In this document: positions 1-10,900 of the stretch, piece by piece | Layout of the letters: every line of letters begins with the position of its first letter | Position numbering within the stretch: the stretch's first letter is position 1 | DNA from: Acanthococcus lagerstroemiae | Taxonomy: Eukaryota; Arthropoda; Insecta; Hemiptera; Eriococcidae | Assembly: GCA_031841125.1 (NCBI GenBank) | Contig: CM063107.1 | Coordinates: 44,095,497 to 44,159,496, forward strand | Length of the DNA stretch: 64,000 nucleotides | Reading direction: 5' to 3' | The notes under the pieces: generated by a model | The model's input: the letters and a program-made list of their open reading frames with translations, nothing else | Told to the model about the DNA's origin: nothing | Databases searched by the model: none | Program-made: the position numbers and the translations under genes

Positions 1-2
1 GT

Positions 3-101
3 GGTAACGAAGCTTTGAAAGAGGCAATTCGGGAAGAATTTTGGGCGCTTGTCCCAAATGCTTATGACGACCGTTTCCATGATAAACTTTTGGGTGAATG
101 A
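3..101 (+). other. C-terminal end of an unidentified open frame
   Basis: A frame open from the left edge runs 32 codons to a TGA at 99-101 and has a protein-like, charged composition ending in the residues DRFHDKLLGE. It could be the tail of a transposase or the last exon of a gene that starts outside the window. I do not recognise it, and it lies on the strand opposite GCP3. Confidence 0.2.
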
Positions 102-706
102 TTTTCAACTTTCTACGAAACAAGATCGCTGAGGGATGTTCCAGTATGACAACAACTGCAAGACTGAGGAATGTTAAACATTCGATATAATGATAACTGA
201 TACGTTCAGTTCACATTCAAGACATACCCCTGAGCCTGAGTACCACAGTTATCGCATAAAAAGTGCAATTAATAGTAAGAAGAAGCTCAGCGACTATTAA
301 CCTCAAAGGAATGCCATTCGTAATATTATGATTCATGCTGTGCCTTCTTCCCTTAGTACAGTTGCTTCAGTTCACAAATGAGAGTCAAATTAACATTGAA
401 AACTATATCAGCGACCCTAGAAACCTAAGAAATAATATCCATATCATTGGACTCGTTATATTCCGGTTCCGGCTCTCTCCCTTCCTCATAGGAACTTTAA
501 TTCCCATACTTAATTCAAATCGAGTTCAGTAACTTTCGAAACATAAAGAATGATACTCAAAACATAAGGAATGATATGATATTGTATTTTACGAACATCC
601 CCTCCACTTCGAGCCAAATTTTGAATGTAGCGCCAAATTAATGCTAAAAAGGAATTTCGTGACCCTTAAACCCCTACGCGTAATAATTCAATTTGATTAT
701 TAGGAC

Positions 707-902
707 CAGCGGCGGCGCTAGACAAAAAGTGGACGTCAGCGACAAATCAACTTTGCGAGGCCTCTTTCATTTTCCAGTCAGAAAGAAAATGTTAAATTAA
801 ATGAGCTGAATTATCTAAATTTTTAACAACTTGAAAAACTTTTTTACGAGGCCCCCACAAGTGCGAGGCCATGGGCGGTCGCTAACGCCAGCGCCGCCAC
901 TG
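707..902. mobile_element. hAT-like non-autonomous element with perfect 8-bp target duplication
   Basis: The ends are imperfect inverted repeats (CAGCGGCGGCGCTA at the left, reverse complement CAGTGGCGGCGCTGG at the right). The sequence ATTAGGAC occurs immediately on both sides, at 699-706 and 903-910. Ends beginning CAGxG with an 8-bp duplication are the signature of the hAT superfamily. There is no transposase inside, so this 196-bp copy is non-autonomous. It lies in the terminal GCP3 intron or downstream of that gene. Confidence 0.8.
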
Positions 903-1379
903 ATTAGGACTAATAGGTATCACTACAAAAAGCCTTCTGAAAGTAATAAAATACAAAAATGTTAATTTCTAAATGCATGACATCTGTGGGAAGAGGGGAG
1001 AGAGGAGAAAATTCACTAGCTGAATACAAATGTACAGAAAAGAACCCAGAGGGACTCGCATTCCTGCTGCCCACATAACTAGGTACAGTTGAAAAAATGT
1101 AAACGTTTCTTCCCTGGAGGACTGTTCTCATGTATGACATTATAAAAGTTATTTTCATCCACCCAAACGTTCCCTCTCCCACTCCAATCAGAGCGTTACA
1201 CCCGTAGTTATGAAAATACTGTAAAGAGCTTTTTAAAATACAGTTTAACTAGGAAAATTTGGGTTCAACAGTTTCTCCTAAGAGTTGACAGGTCCTTGAC
1301 ATTACGAGAAAAACTGACTTTTGGGGTTCAGTCCTTTCGAAGGCAAAACTCCATTGGTGTTCTTCAGGATTTATCATGC

Positions 1380-1584
1380 ATCTCTTTTTCCAATTTTTTG
1401 CTCTCAACCCAAGCCCCGGAATCCACCCTTTCAAGTATTACTTCAGAGACGTCGGGGAGGCTGTAAGGGCTGTCTTAGCCTTCTTCTCTTCTTGCCGAAA
1501 AATCGGCCTAGGTCGAAATGTAGCAAGTTGCTACGTGAGCTCGAACCCGGGACCTCCGGATTCCGAGACCAGCGCGCTATCCAC
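1380..1584 (-). mobile_element. tRNA-derived SINE, 5'-truncated copy
   Basis: Read on the minus strand, this is closely similar to the element at 54155-54373. It has the tRNA-like B-box region (GGTTCGAG followed by a diverged CTC), the stretch TTTCGACCTAGGCCGA, and a tail ending in GGGTTGAGAGC followed by an A-rich run. The A-box end is missing because similarity begins at GTGGATAGCGCG. Apparent open frames across it are chance readings of the SINE. Confidence 0.75.
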
Positions 1585-1674
1585 ATTGTTCAGAGAATTA
1601 GCCTTGAACTTAGTCAAGACAAATCTTCTGTACAAAAGTTGCCCTTTCTGGTTCCAATTCTACTATGCTCATAC

Positions 1675-1922
1675 GGACGCTGTTAAGCAAAAAGGACTTA
1701 AGCGACAAAAACTGTTTTTTGAGGAAATGTAACATTAAAAGCCAACAAATAATGCCGGGTTATGGACATAGCGTTTACTGATAAGCTTTTTTCAACGTGG
1801 TTATACATTTTGGCATCGGGGCCCAATTTTTAAAAATTCTACTTTTTACGTTTTTTCCAACGATACTAATAACTCATTTTGTCAACAAATGTCGCTTAAG
1901 TCCTTTCTGCTGAACACCGTTC
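1675..1922. mobile_element. Miniature inverted-repeat element, family copy 1
   Basis: The two ends are inverted copies built on AAAAAGGACTTAAGCGAC (left) and GTCGCTTAAGTCCTTTCT (right). The interior matches, in the opposite orientation, the element at 59895-60060 (core AAAATGAGTTATTAGTAT, and a stretch around AATTTTTAAAAATTGGGCCC), and more weakly 38945-39126. No coding capacity is visible. Confidence 0.7.
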
Positions 1923-1948
1923 CTACCCCAACACAAATTCATACACAC

Positions 1949-4900
1949 CTGGTATCAATTTATTCACTTCCTTGTGCAGCAGTTTCAAACCTCGCCACAT
2001 TTTAAGAACCATATAATTGGCACGTTTGACTCGCCACATAAAAGTGAACATCCGATTGTATCCGATGCAACTCTGTTTTAAAATCTAAACCAGAAAAATT
2101 GCTAATTAACAACCAAGATCAGTACGGTAAGAAATAACCCTGAACGAAGAGCACTGACCGCATTCAAAGGTCCTTCTAACCGATACTGCAGACAAAACGC
2201 CTCCGACACGTTTTCTCTTTCAGACGTTGCCAGCATTTTAACGCATAATTTATTCAGCACATCAGGATCATCGAACTGCGCGTTACTTTTATAAATCGCG
2301 TCTTCCAGAGAACGCATCAAACTATAGGTATGAAGAGTACCCACAGACTTGTTCAGATCAGGCCTGCAATCAGCGTTTTTGAATGAAATGAGTTTCGCTC
2401 CATACTGAAAATACATTTTAGGAAGATGGACGAAAGACGGAAAACGAGCACACTTACTCGATTATCTCCAACAGGTAATGAATAAAATCTCCTTGACCCA
2501 ACAACATGTACTTTCTCAAAGCCTCCAAGTGCGTCAACATTTTGAAATTCTCGTTCAACGATTGCAGCACCACTTTTGAAACCTCTCGGTAGGCTTTATT
2601 AATCAATTCGGATACTTGGTTACAAGGCTGTATCAGTGATAATGCGTCACTCCCTGTCAAGACATAATTCAACCATATGACATACGTTATTTAAAACTGT
2701 CAGCAACTTGGAGTCGTGACTGACGGTCAAATGGAGGAAACTAGGGATCACCGATGGTTAAACGCTCTCCTTAGCATCATTTTGTTACAAGAGGTCACTA
2801 TGCAATACCTAAAGAAAAAAAGAAATACCACACTGGACGACTGACTAGTTGCCGACCGTAACATGGAATATGTGCCGACTTACATTTATTCTTCTCGAGA
2901 TCAAGTAAACTGACTTGGGATGGAGTCAGTGGAGGTTTCTGATGGCATATATTGTGCAAAAAGTTCATGCCACGTCCGGCTTCCAAAATTTGATTGGCCT
3001 CTTCTTCCAGCATATACTTGGGTATCATCGAGGGTCTGAAAATAAGAACGACCAAATTATTTGCAAGCGCTCCAGAACCTGCTTTAAATACATATTAACA
3101 CATGAGATACTCACCTCAATACGAACTGTTTATCCCAAGAATTTTTATATTCTAAATTATCCACAGAGTTTTCAGCTTGAATGAAAAATTCCTCCCTCGT
3201 ATCGATGAGTTCGCCGTTTACAACCCAATAGAAAATTTGTTTATAAAACGGTTGAACAGCCTATAAAAGTAAAGTTGTTTTCAATTTTACAAAAATATAC
3301 CTAGTACTCAGGAACTGTATTAAATATCGACTTAATAAATCGTTGTTGTATAGTCCCTAGCCTTAGTCTTTCGACTAGTACATTTTTCTCTTTTCCGTGC
3401 TAATCTATTCATTTCTGAAAAGGATTTACACTTTGTATCCTTCATTATCTGCTCTACATAGCTCATTCTTTGCCTTCTTTTCCAGTTCTTTCCCTCAATC
3501 ATTCTTTGAAACAGTAATACCAATATTCCCGGATGTCTTATGACCTATCATTTTAACTCTTCTCTTTACGATTATATTTCAAATTTCTCTTTTCCTTCCT
3601 ATTCGCCTCAATGCTTCCTCATTCCTGATTTTCTCTGTTCATTTGATTTTCAACATTCCACGATAGCACCACATTTCAAAAGCTTCTATCCTTGTATTCC
3701 TATTATCCAGGTCTTACATCCATACAATACTATACTCCAAATGTACGTTTAAAGAAATCTGTCTTACTTTTAAATCTATATTTGCCCTGAATATGTCCCC
3801 TATTTGAAGGGGGGGGGGCTCTTTTATCTTGTTCAGCGCTCTTTTATCTTGTTCCATTCAACTCTTTATTTCTGTTCTATTTTTCCATCTTGCGTTATCA
3901 GACTATCTGTGTATTTAAATTCCTTTACTTTCGTTATTTTTTCAACTCCTATTTTCATATTTATTGGATTTTCTTTCCGCCTACTGATTACCGTTACTTT
4001 TGTTTTACCTTTATTCATCTTCATTTTATATTCTACTTTCAATTCTTCATCCAATTTTTTCAATGCTTTCTTTAGTTCTTTCCACTATTGCAATGCCGTC
4101 TGCAAACCTCATCATTGTAACCGATTCCCTTAAATTATTACATCTGATTTCTTTTCATTCATTCCTCCAATTACTCTTTCTACAAATCGGTTTAATAGTA
4201 CTGGTGACAAACAGCAACCGTGTCTCACTCCTTTTTGGATTTTGGCTTCTCCCACTTCATCCTCTATTTGCATTTCAGCCTTTTAATCCTCATATAAGTT
4301 CCATATTACTTCTTTCTTTATACTCAACTCTTATGTCCTTCAATATTAAAACATTTTTGACAATTCCGCATTATCAAAAGCTTTTTCTAAATCTACATAC
4401 GTATCCAAACCTCTTTCAGTCTTTTTTCTAATAAAAGCCGCAAACATAAAATTGCTTCCATAGTTCCTCAACCTTTTCAGAATCTAAATTGATTTTCTCC
4501 CTCTCTTTCTACCAATTTATTTTGTATTCTCTTATTCATTATCCTAGCTAGAATCTTTGATGCATACGATAGTAAACTTATAGTACGATAATCTCCCATT
4601 TGCTTGCTCCAGCTTTTTCACGGATATTAATTAAAATTATTACAATAATTATTAAAAAAATTAAAATTTTTAAATAATGGATCATAATCAACCTGCTTTT
4701 TTGGAAATCTATTGGCATTTCTCCTTTCTCATACATTCTGCAAATTAATTCGAATACATTTTTTAAAACTACTTTCCCTGTATTCTTCAATAACTTATTA
4801 GCAATTTCATCAACTCCTTCTGCTTTCCCTCCTAGTGGAAACGGAAGTTGAAGAAGAGGAACCAGCAACTCGGGCAGAGGTGACAGTCAACTAGGATCCG

Positions 4901-7900
4901 GCACCAGCCCCTCCGAAAGTCGTTGCCCCGAGGAGAACAGCGGCGGCAGCCAAGAAGGCCGAGGCAAGCGGCAGTAGTAATCGACAAATGCAAAGAGGAA
5001 GACAGCTACGTCACTGTTATCTGGAAGGCTAAAGAGAAAGTGGCTCCGCAACAGCATGGCCTGGAGATAGCGAGGATGCGCTACACGCGGAAGGGAGGCA
5101 TGCTGTTGGAACTGCGCAACCTACCCGAAAAAGAGAGCAACTCCCAAGGATTCACTGCGCAGCTCCAGGAGGCCTTAGGAGCAGTGATGACGGAGAAGCA
5201 GCCGCAACGCAACACCACCCTCCTTCTCTTTGACATCGAGGAATCAGTAGAAGAGGAGGAAATCGCGGCGGCAATAAAAGGCACCCAGAGGCCGATCCTG
5301 CAACGAATGCGAGAAAGAAGGCCGGCGAAGGTGGTAGTACCAAACAGCAGGGGCCTGGAAATCCTGAAGGGAAGACATGTGAAGATCGGTTAGAGCAACT
5401 GTAGGGTTCGCTCTCTACAGAAGACGAGCAGCACCCCCAGGTGCTACAGGTGCCTGCATCCTGGGCACGTGCAAAGGAGTGCCACAACCAGGACCTGCAG
5501 CGTCCGTGCTACCGCTGCGGGAAGAGCGGACATATCGCGGCGGTATGCAGCGCCGAAGCATCTTGCCCCGTATGCACGAAGATCGAGGGATATCCTGGGA
5601 GGACGCGGCTGCCAGGCGAAGGCAGTGAGTGGCAGACGACGAATGTGATGAGCCAGTTACTGGTGATCCTCTCCATGGTACAGATAAATCTGAACAATAG
5701 GAGGATGGCCCAGGATTAGACGTTCGAGGCTGTGGCATGGAGGAGGATCAACGTGATACCAGTGAGCGAACCCTACGAGGTAGAAGATGTTGTGGGATGG
5801 CAGACAGACCATACTGGCTTAGTGGCCATTGGTGTGAGCCCCGACTGTCCGTTAGCACAGAGCAAGCTAGAGAGAGGCGACGGGTATGTCGCGGTGAAGA
5901 TTGGGGGGAGTGAAGATGTACAGCTGTAACTTCTCCCCCAACAGACGGCCGGCAATTCCAGGCCTACCTTAGTCAGCGGGAGAGGAGCACTTCCAGGGGA
6001 GGCAAGATGACAGTGGCCGGCGACTTCAATGCCAATTCAGAAGAGTGGTTCGTCGGCCGCACAGACGTGAAGGGAGCGCTGCTGGGCGAGTTTGCGACGA
6101 GCAATCACCTGGTGCCGATGAACAACAGCGCCGCCTATACCCACTTTCATCAAGGGTATGGGTCGAACATCGACGTAACGTTTGCGTCAGAATGCCTAGC
6201 CCGACAGATCCGGGGCTGGGCGGTACTGGAAGAGGAATCAGGAATCGATCATAAATACATCACCTTTGCTGTGGCAAGGGAGAGAGTGGTCGCTACTCCA
6301 AGGAAGCTGGGAGGATGGACGACTAGCAAGCTGGACAAGGACAAGCTGGAAGCAGCCTGGCTAGTTAGCAGCTGGGGCAGAGAAGAGGCCGAAGATAGCG
6401 GAAGTTACACCGAAGAGTAGCTACCGTCTGCAATGCCGCGATGCCTCGCCGTGGTCCGCCGAGGAAGAAAGGAGAGACATATTGGTGGACCACGGACATT
6501 GCCCATCTGAAGTCGGAGGCCAATCAGTTGCGCAGAAGATATCAGCGTACACGTGGCCGAGAGGAGGCGCAACTGGTGGCAGAGGAATACCAGCGCGCTC
6601 GGAAAAACCTGAAGACTGCAATCAGACACAGCAAGCTGAGATGCTGGAGAGAGCTGTGCAGCCAAATGGAGGATGACCCCTTTGGAAAACCCTACCGAAG
6701 GTAACTTATTTGATGTTTTATCTAGAGGAAGAGGAGCAAGTTAGTGCGTACAAATTAAAAATAATTACTATACCGAAGACAGAAGTCGTAAAATGATTTC
6801 TTTCGCCTCGGGGTTGCCGTGATACGAAAGAAACGCTAATACTGAAACTATTTCGCCTCCGCGTTTGTCTTGAACTGAACGAAGAACATCGCACAGAATT
6901 CTTAGTTTCAGGAATGGTTTTCGAGACCAGACGAACAATTGACTAAGCGTTGGTAACTTATGTTTAGCGCAGTCTTCTTCGGACAATGGGGTATCCGCAA
7001 TTTCTGGCGTATAGTTCAACTACGGACAAACAATATTAATGAAATCACACATCCTAACTATCCATATTTTATTATTTTCAAAAATGCCACCTCATGTTTC
7101 CTATTTGAAGAATACATTAACAAATATGTACCTGCGAATCTAAGGTAGCTAACGTTTGATAATACTGGGTCAATTCTCGGCGTACAGCATTCAAAAGTCC
7201 TTGCGCTACCGTGCCCACGTCGGTGAATAATGTACTAATATAATACTTGATTTCATTATGTAAATATCCGAGTTCCATTAGATGTTTAACGATATACTGT
7301 TGGTCAACTTTGATCTGAGGAACACCAAAATATCAATTAATTGATACGTGTTGAACGTACGCGTCAAATAGATCGGGAAGCCGAGGAACGAATGAAAGAC
7401 TCGTATACTTACACAAGGATTTAAATGGAAGCCTTCTTTCACTGACATATACTTGATAATTTTCCCTTCGATGCCTTGCATACAGAATATCAGTTCCTTC
7501 ATAATATCGAATTCAGTCACTTCAAAATCTCCTGTCAGAACAAAAATAAGATTAAGGAAATAACTGGAAATAAGTTAGCTAAAGCAACAATCGATAATTG
7601 TAATGATTAATATTACAGTTTGCAAAACTGGAAGTCAAATGTTGGAAGTCCCTAGCTGTCAACTCCTGAAAATCTGGCTAATGTTAACTTATCAACATAA
7701 ACTGATACACTACAAAAGTCCTACTAAAGCTGACGAATGAAGTTTCAGCCATGCCTCTCTACCCACCACAGCCAGAAGCTCCCTGCAATTACAGAAGTGT
7801 CTGTAAATTACCTTCCTTTGCCACCACATTCTGACGCCAAAATAAATGCGTTCACTTCATTCAAGAACTCTTGGATCCTACCCGCACATAAGTTGTTGTC

Positions 7901-10900
7901 CTCTGTTAGTCGTTTCTTACTTTTCTAGTTATCGGAGACACATTACAAGGAGGGAGAGGTAAAGATTCTAAAAATTCCCAGCCTTCATTCAAAATATTAA
8001 ATATTACTAGTCTGCTGTCGAGATACATCCTTCTTGATTTTTTAAAGTCATCATAAATTAACTATGCCTCCTTTCGGAAAATCCTCGACGCACTAACGCT
8101 AAATATAATTCATCGGATATTTGGACGCGAACTGAACTGACACTCACCCATAATATCATGTTTTTTGTACTCGGGAGCACGTAGGTTAACTGACAATGAA
8201 TTTGGCCTCGGTGATTCGTTCGATTCTGCTTCTGATGAAATACTATCTGCATGTACTCTCACTTTATTCACTTTGGGGCAAGAGCCTATTTTTACAAATA
8301 AAAATAATAACAATAATAATATTAATAATAATAATAATAATAATAAAGCCTTTATTGTGCAAGTAACATAGTTTTTACAGATGTTATTCCTCAGTTACCG
8401 TCCCCAAATTCGTTACCGCATCAGGCCCTGTTTGTGGGCGAAGGCCTCCCTCAGTCGGTTCCATTCTTTTCTGTCGTGCGCCGCCCTGTGAAATAATTTG
8501 TTCTTTAGAAATTTGTCTAAATCGTCCCTCCACCTAAGAGTTTGCTTACCCCTTTTTCTTTTTTGGTACGGTTGCCAGAAGGTTATCTTGTATGTCCATC
8601 TATTGTCCTGCATTCTTGCTATATGTCCCGCCCAGTTCAACTTCCATCTTCGACATGCTTTGACTGCGTCTGTATTTAGTTTTAGTGTGGCCTTAATTGT
8701 TTTTATGGGGATTTTGTCACAAAGGTTCAGTTTTAGAATTGAGTGTTTCATTCTACTTTGTGTTGTTTGTATTTTATTTTCTATAATATATTAGTGCTCA
8801 TCGTACATGTCTCAGCCCCGTATTTGAGTGTTGGTACTACACAACTGTTGAAGATGGAACTTTTTAGTTCGTTTCGGTAGGGACCTTTGAATATGTGCTT
8901 CAGACTCCAGTATTTATTCCATGCCAAAGTTATCCTTCTTTCCACTTATTTTTCTGTTCTATTTTTTAGACTGACTGTCCTAGATATATAGATTCTTCTA
9001 CTTCCTCGATGTTTCCCCATCCAGCTCCATGTATCTGAAGTACCGGATATCAGTTTTGTTTTTTCAGTATTCATTTTTAGACCCGTTTTTTGTCCTTCAT
9101 TATTCAGTTCAATGGCCATCTTTTCCAGTTCGTCTATTTTTTCTGATATCAAAATAATAATATCATCGGCAAATCTTAAGTTGCTTAAGAATTCTCCATT
9201 GATACTAATTCCCTTTGTCCGCCAATATAGGCCCCTGAATACCTTTTAGAGAAGGCAATTGAATAGGATTGGAGATAATGGATCTCCCTGCCTCACCCCT
9301 TCTTGTAGTTTAAAGTAAGCCCCTGTTTGGTCTGTTATTATTCTTGTCTTTAGACCTGAGTACATGTCTATTATCATGTTGGTATATTCATTTAGTACTC
9401 CCTGTTCTATTAGTGCGTCAATTATAGCGTGATGTTCTACTGAATCAAATGCTTTGGTGCAGTCAATGAGGAGATGTAATTCTAGTTGGTACTCCTGATA
9501 TTTTTCTATTAATTGGTTGACTGTTTGGAGGTGGTCTGTGGTAGAAAAAAGTTTTTCTAAAGCCAGCTGGTGCCCTTGGTTGTTGTTCGTTTAGTTTGGT
9601 TCTCAGTCTTTGTTCAAGTGCTTTTGTAAATCTTTAGCTAGTAACGTACTTAGACTTATAGGCCTGTAATTTGTAATGTTATGTCTGTCTCCTTTTTTAT
9701 ATATTAGAATTGTGTCTATTAGTTTCCAGTCGCTTGGTACTTTTTGATATTTTAGTATTATGTTAAACAGTGTTGTTATTTCTCTTATTAGCATGTCGCC
9801 CGCATATTTAATGTATTCGTTTGTTATTTTGTCGTGGCCTGGGGCCTTGTTATTTTTTAGGTTTTGGATTATTGGTTTTATTTCACTTTCAAGGAATTCT
9901 GGTTCTTTATTATCGTTGTTAGGTAGGGTTCTGGCTACTAGGGGTTTTGCGCCATTTGTTTTGTACAATTTTGAGTAGAATCTAGTTGCTATCTTGTTTA
10001 TTTGCGATCTGTCGTAGGTTTTTTGGTTATCTTTGTCCGTTAGGTATGTTGTCCAGTTTGTTCCTATATTTAGTTGTTTTCTAATTTTTTTTTGTACTCT
10101 TTGAATCCTCCAAAATTTCTTGGATATTCTGGTTTTTCCCCTGTCCCTTTGTTCCCTTGTTCTTTTTTTAATTAGATTACTTACCAGGTTTAACTCTACT
10201 TTGTTCTCTGTACTTCTCTTTTATTTAGAAGGACTCTTCTTGTTTTGTGTGAAGTTTTTAGTTTCTCCTTTAATTCGTTCCTAAGCTCGTTTTTAGGAGC
10301 TGTTTTTTTCCCGCTGGAGTACTACTGTATTGTTGTCTTTATTGTAGTCGTCACACGTTTATATTCAAGTTCTACTTGGTTTTCTTTCATTGTTTCTGCA
10401 GCTGTGTTATTGCAGTCGTTCGACAATAATTTAGTTATAATACTTTTGTATAGGTTATTGTCTGTTATTTTGGTGTTCAGTTGATATTTCTTGTGGAATC
10501 TGGTTTTTTGGGTTTCTATTTGACACGTGATAAGCCTGTGGTCTGAGTGGAAAGGGAAATTTCTTAGGACGTTATAATTCTTAATTTTTCTATAATTTGC
10601 AGGCATGAGAATGTAGTCTATTTGATTTTTATGTTCGTAGTTGGGTGATATCCATGTCCACCTCTGTGAAATGTGTTTTTTAAATAGCGTATTAACAATC
10701 TTTAGATCGTATTCCCAGCAGAAGCGAAGCATCCTCCACCCTCTACGGTTTCTCTTTCCGTAGCAGTAGTTATCTAGGTATCTAGATTCCCCTTCTAGTT
10801 TTTGACCAACCTGGCTGTTGAAGTCTCCCATTATTACTATTTGGTACCCTTTTTTGTGGTTGAACGGTTCTATAATTTCCCCTAGTTTTTCTTAAGACTC

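Noticed and set aside
1321..1732. Two overlapping plus-strand frames of about 120 codons
   Set aside because: They run through the antisense of the SINE copy and the adjoining miniature element.
3804..4431. Long hydrophobic plus-strand frames resembling membrane proteins
   Set aside because: They are antisense to the LINE relic; Lys-rich coding on the minus strand produces Phe/Leu-rich readings.
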